A stretch of DNA of 64,000 nucleotides from Bacteroidia bacterium (GTDB taxonomy: Bacteria; Bacteroidota; Bacteroidia; J057; JADKCL01), in assembly GCA_020635905.1 (NCBI GenBank), contig JACJYV010000003.1, positions 868,001 to 932,000 of the forward strand, written 5' to 3'. Made by a program: the position numbers and the translations under genes. Positions 43,074 to 52,444 of the stretch are shown here, in pieces; position 1 is the first letter of the stretch, and the number at the start of each line of letters is the position of its first letter. The notes beneath the pieces were generated by a model. The model searched no databases. It worked only from the letters and a program-made list of their open reading frames with translations, and was not told the DNA's origin.

Positions 43074-44102
43074 ATGACAGTTCCACAAATCAATTACATG
43101 AATATCGGCCTCATGGCCATCGCCCTGATCGCTGCTTTTATACTCCCCTTCGAGGTATTCCTTTTCTCCTACGCCTTCCTCGGTCCCGCCCACTACCTCA
43201 CCGAGATTTCCTGGCTCCACGACCGAAATTATTACGCCGAAAAGAAAAACGACTACATCATCCTGGCTGTCATCAGCGTATTGCTCCTGATTGGCTCCTC
43301 CACCTTTGCCGTCCTCCACGTGGATGCCATCGGAAAATGGTCCAACGACCTCATATTTGCGGCCTTTGGCATGTCCCTCATCTTCGTCCTCACCAAAAAA
43401 ACCTGGAACCGCGTCTTCAGCGGCATCGCCCTCCTCGCGGCCGTGCTCATCTTCCACAAAGTCAATGCCGAGGCCGCCAGCGCCAAAACCTACAACTGGC
43501 ATTTCCTGGTGTTCACCGTGTACATGCCCACCCTCATCCACGTGTACATCTTCACCGGGCTGTTCATGATATATGGCTCCCTCAAGCGCGGCAGCGTGAC
43601 CGGCTATTTTGCCTTTGCCTTCTTCATCCTGTGCGCCATTTCCTGCTTCGTGATCCCCTTCGACAACGGCTATACCGCCTCGGCCTACGCCCGCAAAAGC
43701 TACGGCGCATTCACCGCCCTCAACCAGTTTTTCCTGCACAACTTCGGCGGCACAGATGTGGCCCCCGGCGACGTATTCACCAACGGACTGAGCATCACCG
43801 TTACCCGTTTCATCGCCTTTGCCTACACCTACCATTACCTCAACTGGTTCTCCAAAACCAAACTCATTCAGTGGCACAAAGTCAGCAAGCCCCGTCTCAT
43901 CCTGGTAATTGTGGCCTGGATTGCCTCCGTTACCCTCTACGCCATCGATTATGCCCTGGGCTTCCAGTGGGTATTCCTGCTCAGCTTTTCCCACGTAGTG
44001 CTCGAATTTCCGCTCAACCACCGTTCCATCATTGGCATCGGCCAGGAGATATCCAAACGGTTCAGAGGCAGCCCCCAATCCGCCGCCAGCGGCGCAAGAT
44101 AA
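43074..44102 (+). CDS. Polytopic, histidine-rich membrane protein (paralogue 2)
   Basis: ATG at 43074 (MTVPQINYMNIGLMAI) lines up with the start of paralogue 1; the TTG 7 codons upstream is rejected for that reason. The 342-residue protein aligns along its whole length with the gene at 41443: LGPAHYLTEISWLHDRNYY, HKVNAE, MPTLIHVYIFTGLF, RFIAFAYTYHYLNWFSKT, IQWHKVSK and VLEFPLNHRSIIGI are shared. Eight to ten membrane segments. No promoter recognised. The retained His set implies the same chemistry as paralogue 1; the divergent loops could give a different partner or substrate. Confidence 0.65.
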   Translation: MTVPQINYMNIGLMAIALIAAFILPFEVFLFSYAFLGPAHYLTEISWLHDRNYYAEKKNDYIILAVISVLLLIGSSTFAVLHVDAIGKWSNDLIFAAFGMSLIFVLTKKTWNRVFSGIALLAAVLIFHKVNAEAASAKTYNWHFLVFTVYMPTLIHVYIFTGLFMIYGSLKRGSVTGYFAFAFFILCAISCFVIPFDNGYTASAYARKSYGAFTALNQFFLHNFGGTDVAPGDVFTNGLSITVTRFIAFAYTYHYLNWFSKTKLIQWHKVSKPRLILVIVAWIASVTLYAIDYALGFQWVFLLSFSHVVLEFPLNHRSIIGIGQEISKRFRGSPQSAASGAR

Positions 44103-44251
44103 GAACCCAAACTATATACATTTCCCGGGTGCCAACCAGCCAGCGGCTGCCGCATCCGGGAAAATCATTTTACAAACCTCCTCCTCCCGACAAAAAACCG
44201 GGCTGGGAATGCCCGTTCATACACAAATTTTAACTTCTCAGGCGTTTCTGC

Positions 44252-44282
44252 TTGAAAAAATCAGCCAGAGGCCTTATCTTTT
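44252..44282 (+). promoter_or_regulatory. Promoter of the giant T9SS type-B gene
   Basis: TTG at 44252-44254, 20-bp spacer, TATCTTTT at 44275-44282. Transcription would begin near 44288, so the ATG at 44286 would be at or before the start site. This supports ATG 44346 as the real start. Confidence 0.6.
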
Positions 44283-44345
44283 ACCATGAATGGAAGCCCG
44301 GTGATTTCCATTGAGATAATAGCTGGAACTGCACAAAACACACTG

Positions 44346-47300
44346 ATGCGCATCAAATATCTGCTTGGATTATTGTTCTGTTTTGCCTGGACAATGCCTT
44401 TGTTTTCCCAAACTATTTCTGGAACAGTCAATACTTACGCGGGCGTCAACGCCATCGCGGGCAATGCCTTTACTGTAACCTCCTCTGCCGGATTCGCAGT
44501 GGGCGATCTGGTGTTGGTCATCCAGATGAAAGGGGCCTCCATCACCCAAACCAATAGCCCCGCCTACGGCGATATTACGGGCTACGGCAATGCCGGCAAT
44601 TACGAATTCAATACTGTGGGCAGCATCGCCGGAAACGTGATCACCCTGGCCTGCAACCTCACCAACGCCTACGACATACCCGGCCGGGTGCAACTGGTGC
44701 GGGTACCACAATACACCAATGTCACCGTAACGGGCACCCTCACCGCCCAGGATTGGAACGGTACCACGGGAGGCGTGCTTGCCATTGACGTCAGCAATAC
44801 CCTCACCCTCAATGCAAATATCGACGTTTCCAACCGCGGATTCCGCGGCGGAACCGTAGGCGCAGGCGGCTTCAATTGCGCCCATTCCACCTACTTCTCC
44901 CCCACCAACCAGGGCGGCACCAAAGGCGAGGCCATCGCCAATGCAATCGCCGGGCAGGAAACTGCCCGCGGAAAGCTCGCCAACGGCGGCGGCGGCTCCA
45001 ACGCAGGCAACTGCGGCGCAGGCGGCGGCAGCAACTTCGGCACTGGCGGACTGGGGGCACCATTTACAGCGGCTGCGGAGCCAGCACCATTCAGGGAGTG
45101 GGTGGAACAGCCCTTACCCTGGTCAATGGACGGGTTTTCATGGGAGGTGGCGGAGGCGGAGGCTTCCGCGACAACGGCCAGACCTGCGCCCCCGGGGGCG
45201 ATGGCGGCGGAATCGTGATCATCATGGCCGGCACCATCAGTGGCAATGGCAATTCCATCCTGGCCCGCGGTGAAAACGTGGTCATCACCACCAATGACGA
45301 AGGCGCAGGAGCCGGCGGCGGAGGGGGCACCGTTTACCTCGATTGCAACAACTTTCCCACCGCCCTCACCGTCAATACCAGTGGCGGAAGTGGCGGAAAC
45401 GTGCTCAACGGCATCTTTACCAGCCAGTGTCACGGCCCAGGCGGCGGTGGCGGAGGTGGTCTGCTTTGGGTGGCCCCGGCGGCCTTACCCGGCAATATCA
45501 CCCACACCTCCACAGGCGGAGCAGCCGGCATTGTACAAACCGTCAATGCTCCCTGTTTCAACACCACCTACCAGGGCACCGCAGGTAATGCAGGAGGCAC
45601 CAATTTGAACCTCACCATCCCCATTTCGACCGGCGGCACCACCGTCAACCTGGGTCCTGACACCACCCTCTGCGCAGGCGATACCCTCCTGCTGGACGCC
45701 ACCACGGCAGGTGCGACCTACGATTGGCAGGATGGCTCAACCAATTCCACCTTTGAAGTAACCGCCAGCGGACAATACCACGTCACCGTAACTGGTGGCT
45801 GTTCAAGTGGCGCCGACACCATCAACGTTACGTTCGTACCCAATCCTGTGGTAAATATCGGAGCCGACCAAACCATTTGCGATGGCGTATCAGCCGTTTT
45901 CGATGCCGGCCCCGGCATGACCAGTTACCTCTGGCAAAACGGATCCACCGCCCAAACCTTTACCGGCACTCTTTCCGGCCAGGTGGATGTCACCGTAACC
46001 GATGCCAACGGTTGTACTTCCGCCGATACCGCGCAACTCACAGTAAATCCACTGCCTCCGGTCAATCTTGGACCCGATGTGGCCATCTGCCAGGGCGGCA
46101 GCCAGATTTTCGACGCGGGCGCGCCTGCGGGAGTAAGCAGTTATCTCTGGCAAAATAATGCGACCACCCAGACCATTACCGCCACCACCACCGGCCAGTA
46201 TTCCGTGACCCTCACTGACGTGAATGGTTGCCAGAATGCAGATACAGTACAACTTACGGTCAATGCCCTGCCCACACCCAACCTGGGCAACGATCTAAAC
46301 CTCTGCAATGGCAGCACCGTGGTGCTCAATCCCGGAGCGGGCTATACCAGCTACGCCTGGAATACCGGAGCCATCACTCCCTTCCTGCTGGTTTTCCAAA
46401 GCGGAACCTATTCGGTCACCGTAACCGATGCCAATGGTTGCCAGGGCAGCGATCAGGTAAAAGTCACCGTCCATCCCAACCCGGTTGTGGACCTGGGAGG
46501 AGACGAAATCATCTGCGTGGGCGAAGTGCTGAATCTGACCCCGGGCAGCGGATTTTCCAGCTACAACTGGTCCACCGGGGCTACCAGCCCCAGCATCAAT
46601 GTCAGCACGGCAGGCACCTACTGGGTCTCCGTCATTGATGGGAATAACTGTGTCGGCCGTGACACGGCCGTGGTCACGGTACAGGTGGTCAGCGTCAATC
46701 TCGGACCGGATATTGACCTCTGCGAAGGAGATGGAGTGATTCTGAGCGCCGGAAACGGCTTCAATTCCTACCTCTGGGAGGATGGCAGCAATACCCAAAA
46801 CCATTATGTCAATCAGGTGGGCACCTACTCGGTGACTGCCACCACCACGGAAGGTTGCTCCGCAACCGACCAAATGCAGGTGCTGAGCATCATCCCCGTT
46901 CCCAAAGTCAACCTGGGCGGCCCCTACGACATCTGCGAAGGACAGCAGGTAATCCTCAATCCGGGCAGCGGTCCCTGGTCGTTCCTTTGGAACGACGGCT
47001 CCACCACCCAGAAAATCACCGTTACTGATCAGGGAGTTTACACCGTCACCGCCACCAATTCCTGCGGATCAGTCAGTCAGTCGGTGCGGGTGAATAACCT
47101 GGGCGGACCTCCGGTCTTCAGCCTCGGACCCGACCTTGTGTTCTGCCGCGATACCGTTTCGATTACTGCCAATGCGACCGGAAATTACCTTTGGTCCAAT
47201 GGTTACACGGGCCAGACCCTGCAGATCGCCCACGATCAGGGAGGACAATACTCTGTAGTGGTTACCAATGCCTGCGGCACCGGCGAAGATGAAATCAATC

Positions 47301-47599
47301 TGACCGAAGATTGCCCGCCCCAGGTTTGGGTCCCCACCGGATTTACCCCCAATGGAGACGGTCTCAACGATGTTTTCAAGCCTGTGGCCCTGGATATCGG
47401 GGATTATACCCTGCAAATTTACGACCGCTGGGGCAAGCTCATTTTCCAATCCATGAACATCGAACAAGGCTGGGACGGCACCTTTGCCGGCAAAGGCCTC
47501 CCCGAAGGGGTTTATGTGTATCGTATCGATTACCTGCCCCTGACTTCGGTCATTACCGAAACCCAGCAGCTGCGGGGCAGTGTGACGTTGGTGCGGTAA
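44346..47599 (+). pseudogene. Giant secreted protein with glycine-rich domain, eight Ig/PKD-like repeats and T9SS type-B domain; frameshifted
   Basis: From ATG 44346 the first frame has a signal peptide (YLLGLLFCFAWTMPLFSQ) and a beta-rich then Gly-rich domain up to GSNFGTGG. There the frame breaks: the same sequence continues in another frame as GGTIYSGCGASTIQGVGG, with no gap. The break falls at or near the GGGGG run at 45053-45057; one more G restores a single frame of 1084 residues. The second part holds more Gly-rich beta (GGDGGGIVIIMAG), then eight repeats of about 80 residues each starting like VNLGPDTTLC, and a C-terminal type B sorting domain (WVPTGFTPNGDGLNDVF ... DRWGKLIFQS). It would be a long cell-surface adhesin-like protein. 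Real mutation, slipped-strand phase switch, or base-call error are all possible. Confidence 0.85.
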
Positions 47600-47629
47600 T
47601 CACAGAAAAGGAAAACTCAATAAAAAATC

Positions 47630-47656
47630 AAAGCCGGGCCAATGGCCCGGCTTTTT
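47630..47656 (+). terminator. Strong intrinsic terminator after the giant gene
   Basis: AAAGCCGGGCC, loop AAT, GGCCCGGCTTTTT: a perfect 10-11-bp stem with a T-run, 30 bp after the stop codon. Confidence 0.92.
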
Positions 47657-47828
47657 AGCTTTCTCACAGCTGTTTTCCAATAGATTCTCAAAAAAAGAAT
47701 AGCGAGGATGATTGTCAATATTCCTGATTTCGCTTCAATTTAGGCGATTTCAACCTAAATGTAAAGCATTGTTAATAAGTTGATTAGCTGTGGAAAACAT
47801 TTTTAATTTTTCTGATTTAAGCGAAAAA

Positions 47829-48602
47829 TCATTTCATTAAAGCGTGTCTTTCAGGCATTTCCCGATAAACTTTCCCATCCAGTTGACAACCTCCTTTGGC
47901 ATGCTTGGGATGATCTTTCTGAATAGTTGGGTCCATGGGGTTGGAATTAAATTTGGGTTTTCCCCATTGCTTAAAGAAAAAAGGAACCTCAAGCTCTTTA
48001 CATTTTTGGTGGACAATGTCTACCCATTCCTTTTTCATGGGCCTTGCTTTCGGCCCAGATTCCCCACCTACAATTACCCAATCAATTCCGTTTAGGGGAA
48101 GGGTATAAAGTGGCTTAATCAGAGGTTCGACAGAAAGAAATTTCACCTTCGCACCACAAGCCTTCAAATCCTCAATTCTAAATGCAACTCTTTCATCTTC
48201 AACAGAAACCCCCATCCAGATATTAGGTGACCAGTGCAATTCAGAACTCAACTCTTTCAAACGCTCACTTCTCTTGGTCAGAACCTGATATGTATGTTGA
48301 GGAGTCCTTCTCATAATATCAAATACATCCTGAATGTACCAGAGAGGAACCTCTTCCTGAAAAAGGTCACTCATAGAGTTAACAAAAACGGTCCGGGGTT
48401 TCTTCCAGGACAAAGGAGTCTCCAGAACCTGGGGAGCAAGCCTGACTTTGAAGCCATCCTTATATTGCTCAACTCCCATGGCTTTCAGACGCTTGGCCAT
48501 CCGCTCTGCGTAGCAAAACTTACAGCCTTGAGAAATTTTGGTGCAACCTGTTACCGGATTCCAGGTTACTTCTGTCCATTCAATGGTTGATTGTGATGCC
48601 AT
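47829..48602 (-). CDS. DUF5131 (phage Gp37/Gp68) three-Cys protein, radical-SAM-like
   Basis: The ATG at 48602 (MASQSTIEWTEVTWNPVTGC) is the usual start of this family; an upstream ATG at 48674 would overlap the tcmP gene. The 257-residue protein carries Cys20, Cys27 and Cys30 in GCTKISQGCKFCYAERMAKR, the metal site that names the three-Cys-motif group, and the family strands VFVNSMSDLFQEEVP, YQVLTKRSERL, WMGVSVEDE and WVIVGGESGPKARPM. Its tcmP partner ends 4 bp upstream. The pair is known to co-occur in phages and mobile regions; its biochemical reaction is not established. The Cys cluster suggests an Fe-S cofactor and radical-SAM-like chemistry. Confidence 0.9.
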   Translation of the reverse strand: MASQSTIEWTEVTWNPVTGCTKISQGCKFCYAERMAKRLKAMGVEQYKDGFKVRLAPQVLETPLSWKKPRTVFVNSMSDLFQEEVPLWYIQDVFDIMRRTPQHTYQVLTKRSERLKELSSELHWSPNIWMGVSVEDERVAFRIEDLKACGAKVKFLSVEPLIKPLYTLPLNGIDWVIVGGESGPKARPMKKEWVDIVHQKCKELEVPFFFKQWGKPKFNSNPMDPTIQKDHPKHAKGGCQLDGKVYREMPERHALMK

Positions 48603-48606
48603 GTTG

Positions 48607-49728
48607 TTATCTAAGAAGTATAGAAACCAATCTGCTTTGATCATCCAGATAAAACCCCCTTGCGACCATTCCATCTAATGGTAAAATGCTAATTCTACCA
48701 TTCTTCTTCCAGCTTTTGAGCACTGCTTGAGTATGCTTTGGGAGAAAGTTATTTCGAAGACCAAATTCAAGTAGTTGCATATTAGTTGCTTTATTATCAT
48801 TTGACCTAAAAAAAGTCTCCAGAAGGCTTGGATAATCCATTATTTCAGATTTCGAAAAAAGTGTTAGTGTTTCCTCCAACCTAAACCCCCGCCCCTCACT
48901 TTCATCCTCTTTCCATTTTGCTTCAAGCATTTTCTGGAATCCCTTAATGTTGTTCGCAAAGAAGAAGAGGCAATAGGTATTACTACTATCTCTTTGAATT
49001 TCAAAAGTATCAATATAGTTCACTCCAACATATTCGTGAAGCTGAGATTTAATTGAATGAATAAAGCTCTTGATGGTTGAAAATTCCGGCTGCTTGTCCC
49101 CGAAAAGCTCAAACAGAAAATCCCGAAGAGGCTTTCCCCCATTAAAAGATTCTTCCCAAGATTTATTTGCAAACCTATGCATGAATGAAAGAGGGAGAAA
49201 AAGCAGAACCTCTGTAAATCTATTTTTTAGGATTTCCTTTAAATCTTTTGGCTTTACCTCTTTATAGCCCCAAGGATCTATAAAAATCAGGGCCCTTTCT
49301 CTTTGCGATATTCTCTCTAAAGTTGGAAATACTGAATCACTCAGAATTTGTTCGAAATCCGAGTTTCGATACTCAATCTGAACATTCTCGGGGATAAAAA
49401 TCTCCTTTACAAATGAAGCAACTCGTTCAATTTTCAATTTTCCAGGCTCTATCCGAGATTTTCCCAAATCATTAAAAAGAATGGAGATATTAGGACATGT
49501 TTTCTGATTAGAAAAATAATGATTCTTTATGCTTTCGACTGCCACAATTGGGCTTCCTTTTCGCTTATTATCATAAATTCCTTCTCCACAAAATAAATCA
49601 AAAAGGAAGAGCTTATCAATATTCTTCGCCCTGCTGAGCACATTAAGATATATCGCAAGATACCTCCCGTACAGATTAACTTTGGCCTCTGAGTGTTTTC
49701 CAAGATCTATTTGATTTTTTCCTGCCAT
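48607..49728 (-). CDS. tcmP: Three-Cys-motif partner protein TcmP
   Basis: A 373-residue protein. The N-terminal half holds the family signature: KLFLFDLFCGEGIYDNKRKG (about 39-58, resembling a methyltransferase-like motif I), SILFNDLGKSR, and ALIFIDPWGYKEVKPKDL (about 145-162), the D-P-x-G-Y strand diagnostic of TcmP. The C-terminal half is helical and ends in a winged-helix-like segment (LEFGLRNNFLPKHTQAVLKS). It follows the S24 repressor by 26 bp and precedes the DUF5131 gene by 4 bp on the same strand. This family is defined by its gene neighbour, the three-Cys protein. The fold suggests a nucleotide- or SAM-using enzyme, but activity is unknown. Confidence 0.88.
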   Translation of the reverse strand: MAGKNQIDLGKHSEAKVNLYGRYLAIYLNVLSRAKNIDKLFLFDLFCGEGIYDNKRKGSPIVAVESIKNHYFSNQKTCPNISILFNDLGKSRIEPGKLKIERVASFVKEIFIPENVQIEYRNSDFEQILSDSVFPTLERISQRERALIFIDPWGYKEVKPKDLKEILKNRFTEVLLFLPLSFMHRFANKSWEESFNGGKPLRDFLFELFGDKQPEFSTIKSFIHSIKSQLHEYVGVNYIDTFEIQRDSSNTYCLFFFANNIKGFQKMLEAKWKEDESEGRGFRLEETLTLFSKSEIMDYPSLLETFFRSNDNKATNMQLLEFGLRNNFLPKHTQAVLKSWKKNGRISILPLDGMVARGFYLDDQSRLVSILLR

Positions 49729-49754
49729 AACGTTTCGTCCTTTGCATTAAAAGT

Positions 49755-50564
49755 TCACTTCTTCAACTTAATCACTTCCTGTTGCAGATCCAGCACAATC
49801 CCGGCCAGCTGGGTGAGGGAAAGCTCGGGATCGGGAAAGCTGGTACTGATATAAGCCCGTGCGCGCCAAACCTCCATCACATCCTCCACCGAAACGTCGT
49901 AGGCCGGGTAAGCCGGGTTATCCGATTTGAGGGTCAGCTTGCCTTCGGTGGACAGCTTATTATAAACGCGTTTGAAAACGATTCCGTCCGAGCCCGTAAC
50001 CAGAATACAGGCTTCGCCATCGCGCATATTGCGCCAGTTTTCCACGTATTCGCCGACAATGATCGCCCCCGAAGGAAGCGGCAACATGGAATCGCCTTTG
50101 ATCTCAAAAGCCCGGTAGCTCCCCTGCGGCAGCATAGGCAGATGAAAGCGGGGCAATTCCTCCAGGTACTCGGGGTCGGCATAGCCATTCAGATAACCAG
50201 CCGCCGCCTTGACCGGCACGAGTTCGATATTCTCACGATCGTTGGAATCGACCGTGATGGAAAGCACCCGCAATTTCTTCCCTTCCACATCGGTCGAAGG
50301 CTCAGGCACCTCCCAGTGGGGCGCCTCCTGGGTATTGCGGATGCTGCGCTCCGCCACCTGGCTCAGATCGAGGGTTGCCAACTGATCGAGGGAAACACCA
50401 AAAAAATTAGCAATATTCTGCATGGTATTCAGCTTGGGCTCGGCCCGGCCTTCCTCATAGGCCCCGATCACGGAACGCGAAACCTCCAGATTTTGCGCCA
50501 ATTCCTCCTGAGTAAGCCCTTTTTGCTTGCGTAAGTACTTAATATTTGCGTTGATGAGGCTCAT
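49755..50564 (-). CDS. XRE-HTH / S24 self-cleaving repressor (LexA/CI type)
   Basis: A 269-residue repressor. Residues 7-62 form an XRE helix-turn-helix (GLTQEELAQNLEVSRSVIGA). A linker follows, then the cleavage site Ala122-Gly123 (VKAAAGYLNG) and the S24 peptidase with nucleophile Ser159 in IKGDSMLPLPSGAIIV and general base Lys198 in SDGIVFKRVYN. All residues needed for self-cleavage are present. The usual role is to repress damage-response genes until cleaved with RecA. It is divergent from the polymerase operon at 51248 and heads a likely three-gene unit with tcmP and the DUF5131 gene. Palindromic half-sites in its upstream region are candidate operators. Confidence 0.92.
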   Translation of the reverse strand: MSLINANIKYLRKQKGLTQEELAQNLEVSRSVIGAYEEGRAEPKLNTMQNIANFFGVSLDQLATLDLSQVAERSIRNTQEAPHWEVPEPSTDVEGKKLRVLSITVDSNDRENIELVPVKAAAGYLNGYADPEYLEELPRFHLPMLPQGSYRAFEIKGDSMLPLPSGAIIVGEYVENWRNMRDGEACILVTGSDGIVFKRVYNKLSTEGKLTLKSDNPAYPAYDVSVEDVMEVWRARAYISTSFPDPELSLTQLAGIVLDLQQEVIKLKK

Positions 50565-50609
50565 AACTTTTTGCTATTTTTTTTCGCAAATCTCTTGACT
50601 TTGATTCTA

Positions 50610-50662
50610 TTTACCAATAGATTTGCCCATATAATTGGTTTTATGCTATCAATATTGGTAAA
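50610..50662. promoter_or_regulatory. Candidate operator half-sites for the S24 repressor
   Basis: TTTACCAAT at 50610-50618 and its inverted copy ATTGGTAAA at 50654-50662, with a third ATTGGT at 50634-50639 between them. They lie 45-100 bp upstream of the repressor's start and within the divergent control region. A second, weaker pair (TTTGC / GCAAA) occurs at about 50573-50590. Spacing between half-sites (35 bp) is long for one dimer, so they may be separate operators. Inference from sequence only. Confidence 0.35.
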
Positions 50663-50829
50663 AATAAAGTAAAAAAGATAAAAATACAAGCGCGACAGTT
50701 CTTTATTCAAACAGTGTGTCGGCGTCTGGTGCTGGTGGCCCGCCCGTCTGGGTCATCACGCACCGGGCACGATATACTGAATAGCCTTTCGGCCCACACA
50801 GCGACCCGGCCGGAAGCCTGAACCAGGAA

Positions 50830-51120
50830 AACTTCGACAGGACAACCTGTCTCACGCAGAGTCGCGACAACTCTGCACACAACCGCATGGGAAAAGATGA
50901 TACGCAGGGGGAATAACCTCCCGGCTGTCTGTCATCTGAATTGAAGCCGTCCCCCGCAAGGGGGGCCGGAAAGCTGTCTGTATCCGGAAAAGCTGCTCAC
51001 CCCGCCCGTCCCGTAAGACGGGCCCTTTCCTCCTGCCCGGAGGCGAAGGGCAGGCAAATCATTGGTTTGCCGGGGTTGAGCACTTGTCCGAATGCCCTGC
51101 ATGGTCTCCATGAGCAGAAT
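50830..51120 (+). ncRNA. Candidate structured RNA: six hairpins in 290 nt
   Basis: Perfect stems: GACAGG/CCTGTC (50836-50851, loop ACAA); GCAGAGT/ACTCTGC (50856-50876); CCCCC/GGGGG with GCAA tetraloop (50951-50964); GCCCGTC/GACGGGC (51004-51023); CCTGCCC/GGGCAGG (51032-51054); CATGG/CCATG inside CTG/CAG (51097-51117). No protein frame of normal composition fits the stretch. It lies just upstream of the Y-family polymerase gene. It matches none of the common RNAs I know (not tmRNA, RNase P, SRP or 6S). Could be a long 5' leader, an independent RNA, or remnants of a mobile element. Strand is assumed from the downstream genes; boundaries are approximate. Confidence 0.4.
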
Positions 51121-51247
51121 TTCCGAAGCAGCAACGCAGGCGTTTTTGTTTACCACCCCGAAAAATCAGGAAAACTCAAGCGCTGACTGCCTGCTGCCAG
51201 CTACGGCCTGTAAACCGTGATATAAGGAACTAAAATGGAGGAACCAA

Positions 51248-52444
51248 ATGTACAGGGATCAGAAGAGAACCGTAGTCCACATGGATCTGGACACGTTTTT
51301 CGTGTCAGTCGAACGCCTTCGGGACAGCCGCCTGGAGGGGAAACCACTCATCATCGGGGGGACCGGAGGCCGGGGGGTGGTTTCCTCCTGCAGCTACGAA
51401 GCCCGGAAATTCGGCGTGACCTCGGCGATGCCGATGAGGCTGGCCCGCAGGATTTGCCCGCATGCGACGGTGATCTCGGGTGATCACGAACTTTACAGCC
51501 GCTATTCCAACCTCGTGACGGAAGTCATTCGTGACCGGGCGCCTGTGTTCGAAAAGTCATCCATCGATGAATTTTACCTCGATCTTTCCGGCATGGACCG
51601 TTTTTTCGGGGCCTGGAAATGGGCGATCGAATTGCGGCAGTTTGTGATCAATGAAACGGGACTGCCCATCTCTTTCGGACTTTCCATCAACAAACTGGTG
51701 GCCAAGGTCGCGACAGGCGAGGCCAAACCCAACGGACAACTTCAGGTAGACCCCGGTACTGAACAGGGCTTTCTGGCCCCGCTGCCCGTTTCACGCATTC
51801 CCATGATCGGCAAAAAAACAGGGGAATTTCTGATTCAGATGGGGGTGCGGCAGGTGCTTACCCTGCAACAAATTCCCCGCGAAATGTTGCAACGCATTCT
51901 CGGAAAACCCGGAATCCAGCTCTGGAACCGCGCCCGCGGCATTGATGACAGCCCGATTGTGCCTTATGTCGAGCGAAAATCCATTTCCACCGAACGCACC
52001 TTCGCCGAAGACAGCACGGATATTGTGAATCTGAGGGCCACCATTGCCGGCATGACCGAGCGGATCGCCTTCAAACTCCGCAAGGAAAACAAAATGACCG
52101 CCTGCGTCACGGTCAAGATCCGTTATGCCAATTTTGATACGGAAACCCGTCAGATTCGCGTCGATTACACCAACTCCGACCATGTCCTGATCCGCAAAGC
52201 TCTCGAGCTTTTCGACGCGCTCTACCAGCGGCGCATGCGCCTGCGGCTGGTGGGCGTGCGCTTCACCAACCTCATCTACGGCAGTCACCAGGTAAATCTG
52301 TTTGAGGACACGGAAAAACAAATCCGCCTGCATCAGGCCATCGACAACATCAAATTCAAATACGGAGCGGGTGCACTCATGCGCGGCACCTCGGTCTGTA
52401 CCTGGCAAAAGCCTGAAATTCAGCCCCAAAACTACACAATATGA
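51248..52444 (+). CDS. Y-family DNA polymerase (DinB/Pol IV type)
   Basis: A 398-residue polymerase. GGAGG 6 bp upstream (51237-51241) marks the ATG. The catalytic acidic residues are intact: Asp13 in HMDLDTFFVSVE, and Asp107-Glu108 in SSIDEFYLDLSG. SCSYEARKFGVTSAMPMRLA is the conserved finger segment, and the thumb is at PVSRIPMIGKKTGEFL. QVNLF (about residue 358) is a beta-clamp-binding motif. The active site distinguishes it from catalytically dead ImuB of other DnaE2 operons. It shares a 4-bp ATGA overlap with the next gene and forms an operon ending in a DnaE2-like polymerase, under the likely control of the divergent S24 repressor. Role: translesion synthesis. Confidence 0.93.
   Translation: MYRDQKRTVVHMDLDTFFVSVERLRDSRLEGKPLIIGGTGGRGVVSSCSYEARKFGVTSAMPMRLARRICPHATVISGDHELYSRYSNLVTEVIRDRAPVFEKSSIDEFYLDLSGMDRFFGAWKWAIELRQFVINETGLPISFGLSINKLVAKVATGEAKPNGQLQVDPGTEQGFLAPLPVSRIPMIGKKTGEFLIQMGVRQVLTLQQIPREMLQRILGKPGIQLWNRARGIDDSPIVPYVERKSISTERTFAEDSTDIVNLRATIAGMTERIAFKLRKENKMTACVTVKIRYANFDTETRQIRVDYTNSDHVLIRKALELFDALYQRRMRLRLVGVRFTNLIYGSHQVNLFEDTEKQIRLHQAIDNIKFKYGAGALMRGTSVCTWQKPEIQPQNYTI

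Noticed and set aside
50703..51186. Small frames in the divergent region on both strands
   Set aside because: Short, Arg/Pro/Cys-rich and crossed by perfect hairpins; a structured or non-coding role fits better.
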